8,740 nt of DNA from Xanthobacteraceae bacterium. Its GTDB lineage: Bacteria > Pseudomonadota > Alphaproteobacteria > Rhizobiales > Xanthobacteraceae. The number at the start of each line of letters is the position of its first letter. Position 1 is the first letter of the stretch. Positions 6,339-8,740 of this stretch are shown here, piece after piece. The notes below the pieces were generated by a model. It did no database searches, had not been told where the DNA came from, and saw only the letters and a list, made by a program, of their open reading frames with translations. Both the position numbers and the translations under genes were made by a program. The stretch lies in assembly GCA_030043335.1 (NCBI GenBank), contig JASHXX010000233.1:1-8740 (forward strand). The letters are read 5' to 3'.

Positions 6339-6469
6339 GGCGTTTTGAGCCTCCAGTCGGTCGAAATGTATGATCCTGGTCTTGGAGTTTAAGTCGCGCA
6401 GGCTGAACCGTAAAACGCGCTTACTCTCTCCAGAAATTCTTAAACCGTGTCGGCGATAACTCAGTGTAG

Positions 6470-6688
6470 CGCGCCGCGATTCGGCAGCCCATGCTTTTTA
6501 TCGCTGGCGATGACGACGGCGTGGTCAAGGCGCCGGTCAGCGCAGCGGCCCTTGCGCAAATGCCGGAGACGGTCCCGGGGCTCAAACGAAAGCTCATGCT
6601 CAAGGGCGCCGGGCATTGGATTCAGCGCGAACGGCCCGACGAAGTGAACTCCGCCACGGTGGAGTTTCTCCGCGAGGTCCGCGTCTGA
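6470..6688 (+). pseudogene. C-terminal remnant of an alpha/beta hydrolase (epoxide-hydrolase-like)
   Basis: The frame reads RAAIRQPMLFIAGDDDGVV and ends in TVEFLREVRV. This is the last third of an alpha/beta hydrolase: the strand-plus-acid motif 'P.LFIAGD.D.V' and the catalytic histidine in LKGAGHWIQRERPDEVN. The nucleophile elbow and the first 200 or so residues are absent. Upstream in the same frame there is a TAG at 6467-6469, and the sequence before it gives no recognisable continuation. A start at the ATG 6491 would give 65 residues, which cannot form the fold. No Shine-Dalgarno precedes it. A truncated gene left by a deletion or rearrangement is the best explanation. The match to epoxide hydrolases rather than other alpha/beta hydrolases is tentative. 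Confidence 0.7.
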
Positions 6689-6901
6689 TAATGGCGCGAA
6701 GCCAATGGCGTGACGCTATTTTCCCGGGGAGAGCGATCTCCGCGGTTCCGCCGATCGCGGAGCGCAATCAATTCCTCAAAATCAAGGCAGCGACCGGACG
6801 GGTCTCGCGAACCGCAGTCGCGTCCGTGGACCAGTGCCGGGCTTCGTGCGATAGTCGGCCAATAGCCCGGCTGCAAAATTCGCGAAGCTCGAGGACACGT
6901 C
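6689..6901. other. Intergenic region upstream of the P450
   Basis: This 213-base stretch has no gene. It contains a 7-bp inverted repeat CTCCGCG/CGCGGAG (6738-6744 and 6756-6762, 11-base loop) without a T-run, and the 8-bp inverted repeat listed separately. No clear promoter hexamers were found. Confidence 0.6.
6836..6871 (+). promoter_or_regulatory. Inverted repeat just upstream of the P450 gene
   Basis: GCCGGGCT (6836-6843) and AGCCCGGC (6864-6871) are perfect 8-base inverted repeats separated by 20 bases, ending 30 bases before the P450 ATG. It could be a leader hairpin or a pair of half-sites for a regulator. There is no T-run, so a terminator is unlikely. Confidence 0.35.
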
Positions 6902-8281
6902 ATGTCTGTGCAGACCCTCGGCAATCGGCACGGACAGGCTTACGGCTCGCCGCGCCTGCCAGGCAAAGCGCTTGAACACATTCCCGGCGACGACGGCTGG
7001 CCGATCATCGGCGATACCTTTGCGCTCCTCGCTGACCCCAAAGGCTTTGTCGAGCGACGCGCCCAGCGTTTTGGCCTGGTCTACCGCACCAGCGCGTACG
7101 GCCACGTCAATGTGTCGCTGCTCGGTCCCGAAGCCAACGAGCTCGTTTTGCTTGATGCGCAGAGGTCGTTCTCGTCGGCGCTCGGGTGGGATTTCGTTCT
7201 CGGTCTGGTGTTTCCCCGCGGATTGATCCTGCTCGATTTCGACGAGCATCGCCTGCATCGGCGGGCGCTGTCGGTCGCGTTCAAGTCAGGGCCGATGCAG
7301 TCCTATCTGGCCCAGCTCAATCTCGGAATTGCGAACGGCCTGGCGCAATGGCCGCGCGGCCGCGCGTTCCAATTTTATCCGGCGATCAAAGAGCTGACGC
7401 TTGATCTCGCGGCGACCTCGTTCCTGGGCGACGGGCTCGGACCCGACGCGCAAGCGGTCAAGCGAGCCTTCGTCGCCATGGTGGCGGCCTCGATCTCGAT
7501 CATCCGCAAGCCGCTGCCCGGCACGCAGCTGCGGCGCGGGGTGCGCGGCCGCGCCTTCATCGTCGACTATTTCAACCGGCAAATCCCGCGGCGCCGCGAA
7601 CGCGGGGGCGAGGATTTGTTCTCGCAGCTCTGCCGCGCGACCTGGGACGACGGATCGTTGCTGTCGAATGCGGACATCGTCGACCATATGAGCTTTCTGA
7701 TGATGGCGGCGCACGACACGCTGACCTCGTCATTGACTTCGTTCGTTTATCAGCTTGCTGCGAACCCGCACTGGCAGGAGACGCTGCGCGAGGAGCACAG
7801 CAAGCTGGGTCTGGCCGCCCATGAGCCGCTGCCGTTTGATCGGCTCGACGAGCTCGGCGTTACGGAAATGGCGTTCAAGGAGGCGATGCGGCTTGCGCCT
7901 CCGGTCCCGTCGATCCCGCGGCGCGCCGTGCGCGATCTCGAGTTCAAGGGCATCCGCATCCCGGCCGGGACCCGCGTCAGCATCAACCCGCTTTTCACTC
8001 ACTACATGCCCGAGCTTTGGCCTGATCCGGAGCACTACGATCCGCTTCGTTTCGAACCTGAGGCCTCGCGCAACCGGCACAAATTCGCGTTCGTTCCTTT
8101 TGGCGGCGGCGCGCATATGTGCCTGGGATTGAACTTCGCATACATGCAAGCCAAGTGCTTCGCTTGGCACTTCCTGAACAATTTCCGGGTGTCGATCGCG
8201 CACGACTACCGCCCGCAATGGCGGATGTGGCCGATCCCCGCTCCGCGCGACGGACTGCCGGTAACGCTCGCCGCCGTCTGA
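6902..8281 (+). CDS. Cytochrome P450
   Basis: This is a complete 459-residue soluble P450, a heme-thiolate monooxygenase. The signatures are all present: I-helix MMAAHDTLTSS (267-277), ExxR as E327-A-M-R330, the PxRF-like meander PLRFEP (381-386) and the heme loop FVPFGGGAHMCLG (397-409) with Cys407 as the heme ligand. The proline-rich start PGDDGWPIIGDT (28-39) and general look resemble the CYP120/CYP26-like group rather than P450cam. The I-helix has Ala270 where most P450s have Gly (AGxDT), while the Asp272-Thr273 pair is kept. GAGG stands 7 bases before the ATG. No ferredoxin or reductase gene lies nearby, so electrons must come from elsewhere. The substrate is unknown. It converges on the aldolase-like gene, 18 bases apart. 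Confidence 0.96.
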   Translation: MSVQTLGNRHGQAYGSPRLPGKALEHIPGDDGWPIIGDTFALLADPKGFVERRAQRFGLVYRTSAYGHVNVSLLGPEANELVLLDAQRSFSSALGWDFVLGLVFPRGLILLDFDEHRLHRRALSVAFKSGPMQSYLAQLNLGIANGLAQWPRGRAFQFYPAIKELTLDLAATSFLGDGLGPDAQAVKRAFVAMVAASISIIRKPLPGTQLRRGVRGRAFIVDYFNRQIPRRRERGGEDLFSQLCRATWDDGSLLSNADIVDHMSFLMMAAHDTLTSSLTSFVYQLAANPHWQETLREEHSKLGLAAHEPLPFDRLDELGVTEMAFKEAMRLAPPVPSIPRRAVRDLEFKGIRIPAGTRVSINPLFTHYMPELWPDPEHYDPLRFEPEASRNRHKFAFVPFGGGAHMCLGLNFAYMQAKCFAWHFLNNFRVSIAHDYRPQWRMWPIPAPRDGLPVTLAAV

Positions 8282-8299
8282 TCTGCCCGGTTTTCGTGT

Positions 8300-8740
8300 T
8301 TACGCCGAGAGCCGCGCGGGCTCCTCGAGCCAGCGTTCGAGGTTGGCGGCGACAAACGCGTCGTCGCCCAACTCCGGATACGCCTGCATGACGCGCCCGA
8401 TCTCCTCGCTCTGTCCCGGGCTCAAACCCTCCGCGGGATCGAGGCACCAGGTGCCTGCGAGCAGGCCCTGCCGCCGCAGCACCTCGTGGCAGCCGGCGAT
8501 GCAGCCGCGGAACTCATGGGCGACGTCGAAGAATGCGGCATTGCAATCGGTGATCTTGGCGGCGAGCGCCAGAAGATCGTCATCGATTCTGCCGCGGGCG
8601 ACCGCGGTTTTGACCCTTGCGAGAAGCGCAACCGCGGATCTGGTCCAGACGCTCCAGTGACCGAGAAGGCCGCCGCCGAACCTTACCGTCACCGCAGCCC
8701 CGTGGCGAGGAAGCACGTAGGGGGTGATCAAATCGAAGAG
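8300..8740 (-). CDS. Probable dihydrodipicolinate synthase (DapA)-family protein, C-terminal part
   Basis: The frame is open to the right edge (LFDLITPYVLPRHG...), so the N-terminal half is missing from the window; the TTG at 8731 that could serve as a start is internal. The visible 146 residues fit the C-terminal half of a DapA/N-acetylneuraminate-lyase type TIM-barrel aldolase: a GAAVTVRFGGGLLGHW stretch in place of the usual 'Ga.GviSv' region, then helices (AVALLARVKTAVARG, ITDCNAAFFD) and the end CHEVLRRQGLLAG-TWCLDPAEGLSPGQ, comparable to the 'vKaal...Gl' tail of DapA proteins. The catalytic lysine would lie beyond the edge. Such proteins often act on 2-oxo acids in catabolism, not lysine synthesis. 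No pathway can be assigned. The family call is from pattern memory, moderate certainty. Confidence 0.62.
   Translation of the reverse strand, partial: LFDLITPYVLPRHGAAVTVRFGGGLLGHWSVWTRSAVALLARVKTAVARGRIDDDLLALAAKITDCNAAFFDVAHEFRGCIAGCHEVLRRQGLLAGTWCLDPAEGLSPGQSEEIGRVMQAYPELGDDAFVAANLERWLEEPARLSA

Noticed and set aside
6394..6407. 14-base match to positions 4-17 (TCGCGCAGGCTGAA)
   Set aside because: The copy at 4-17 is ordinary coding sequence of the ATPase; a 14-base match is within chance for this length and composition, with no flanking similarity.
7286..8218. Minus-strand open frames opposite the P450
   Set aside because: The P450 on the plus strand has all family motifs; the antisense products show no domain or start signal.

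Overview
The window is GC-rich, densely coded DNA with long open frames on both strands and Shine-Dalgarno sites of the GGAGG/AAGGAG type. Protein style (Liv/Urt-type transporters, small secreted proteins with a CMxxHGY-like ending, a DapA-like aldolase) suggests an alphaproteobacterium, most likely of the Bradyrhizobium/Hyphomicrobiales kind. This is inferred from the sequence only; no marker gene is present.

Left two thirds (1-5741, minus strand). Six genes point leftward: a cysteine hydrolase of the isochorismatase superfamily (5741-5112), a flotillin/YqiK-like SPFH membrane protein (4969-3341), a Tat-exported periplasmic binding protein of the UrtA/AmiC (urea/short-chain amide) type (3279-2056), a LivH-type permease (2004-1138), a LivM-type permease (1141-89) and the first 30 codons of a LivG-type ATPase (92 to beyond the left edge). 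The three transporter genes from livH on overlap by 4 bases at each junction (ATGA, GTGA), so they are probably translationally coupled. The binding-protein gene sits 61 bases after the flotillin gene with no visible terminator. A reasonable reading is uptake of a small amide- or urea-like compound, with the cysteine hydrolase cleaving a C-N bond in the cytoplasm. The role of the flotillin in this cluster is unknown.

Middle (5742-6901). This is a gene-poor, partly decayed stretch. It holds a perfect 9-bp operator-like palindrome (5912-5930), a doubtful small ORF, a small secreted-protein gene interrupted by an in-frame amber codon (6338-6090, minus), and the C-terminal remnant of an alpha/beta hydrolase (6470-6688, plus).

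Right (6902-8740). A complete cytochrome P450 (plus strand) converges on the C-terminal part of a probable DapA/dihydrodipicolinate-synthase-family aldolase (minus strand) that runs off the right edge. No redox partner for the P450 lies in the window.

No tRNA, rRNA, CRISPR array, insertion sequence or phage gene was seen. I do not see a clearly novel system. The points most worth a second look are the flotillin-transporter-hydrolase linkage, the palindrome at 5912-5930 and the amber-split secreted protein.
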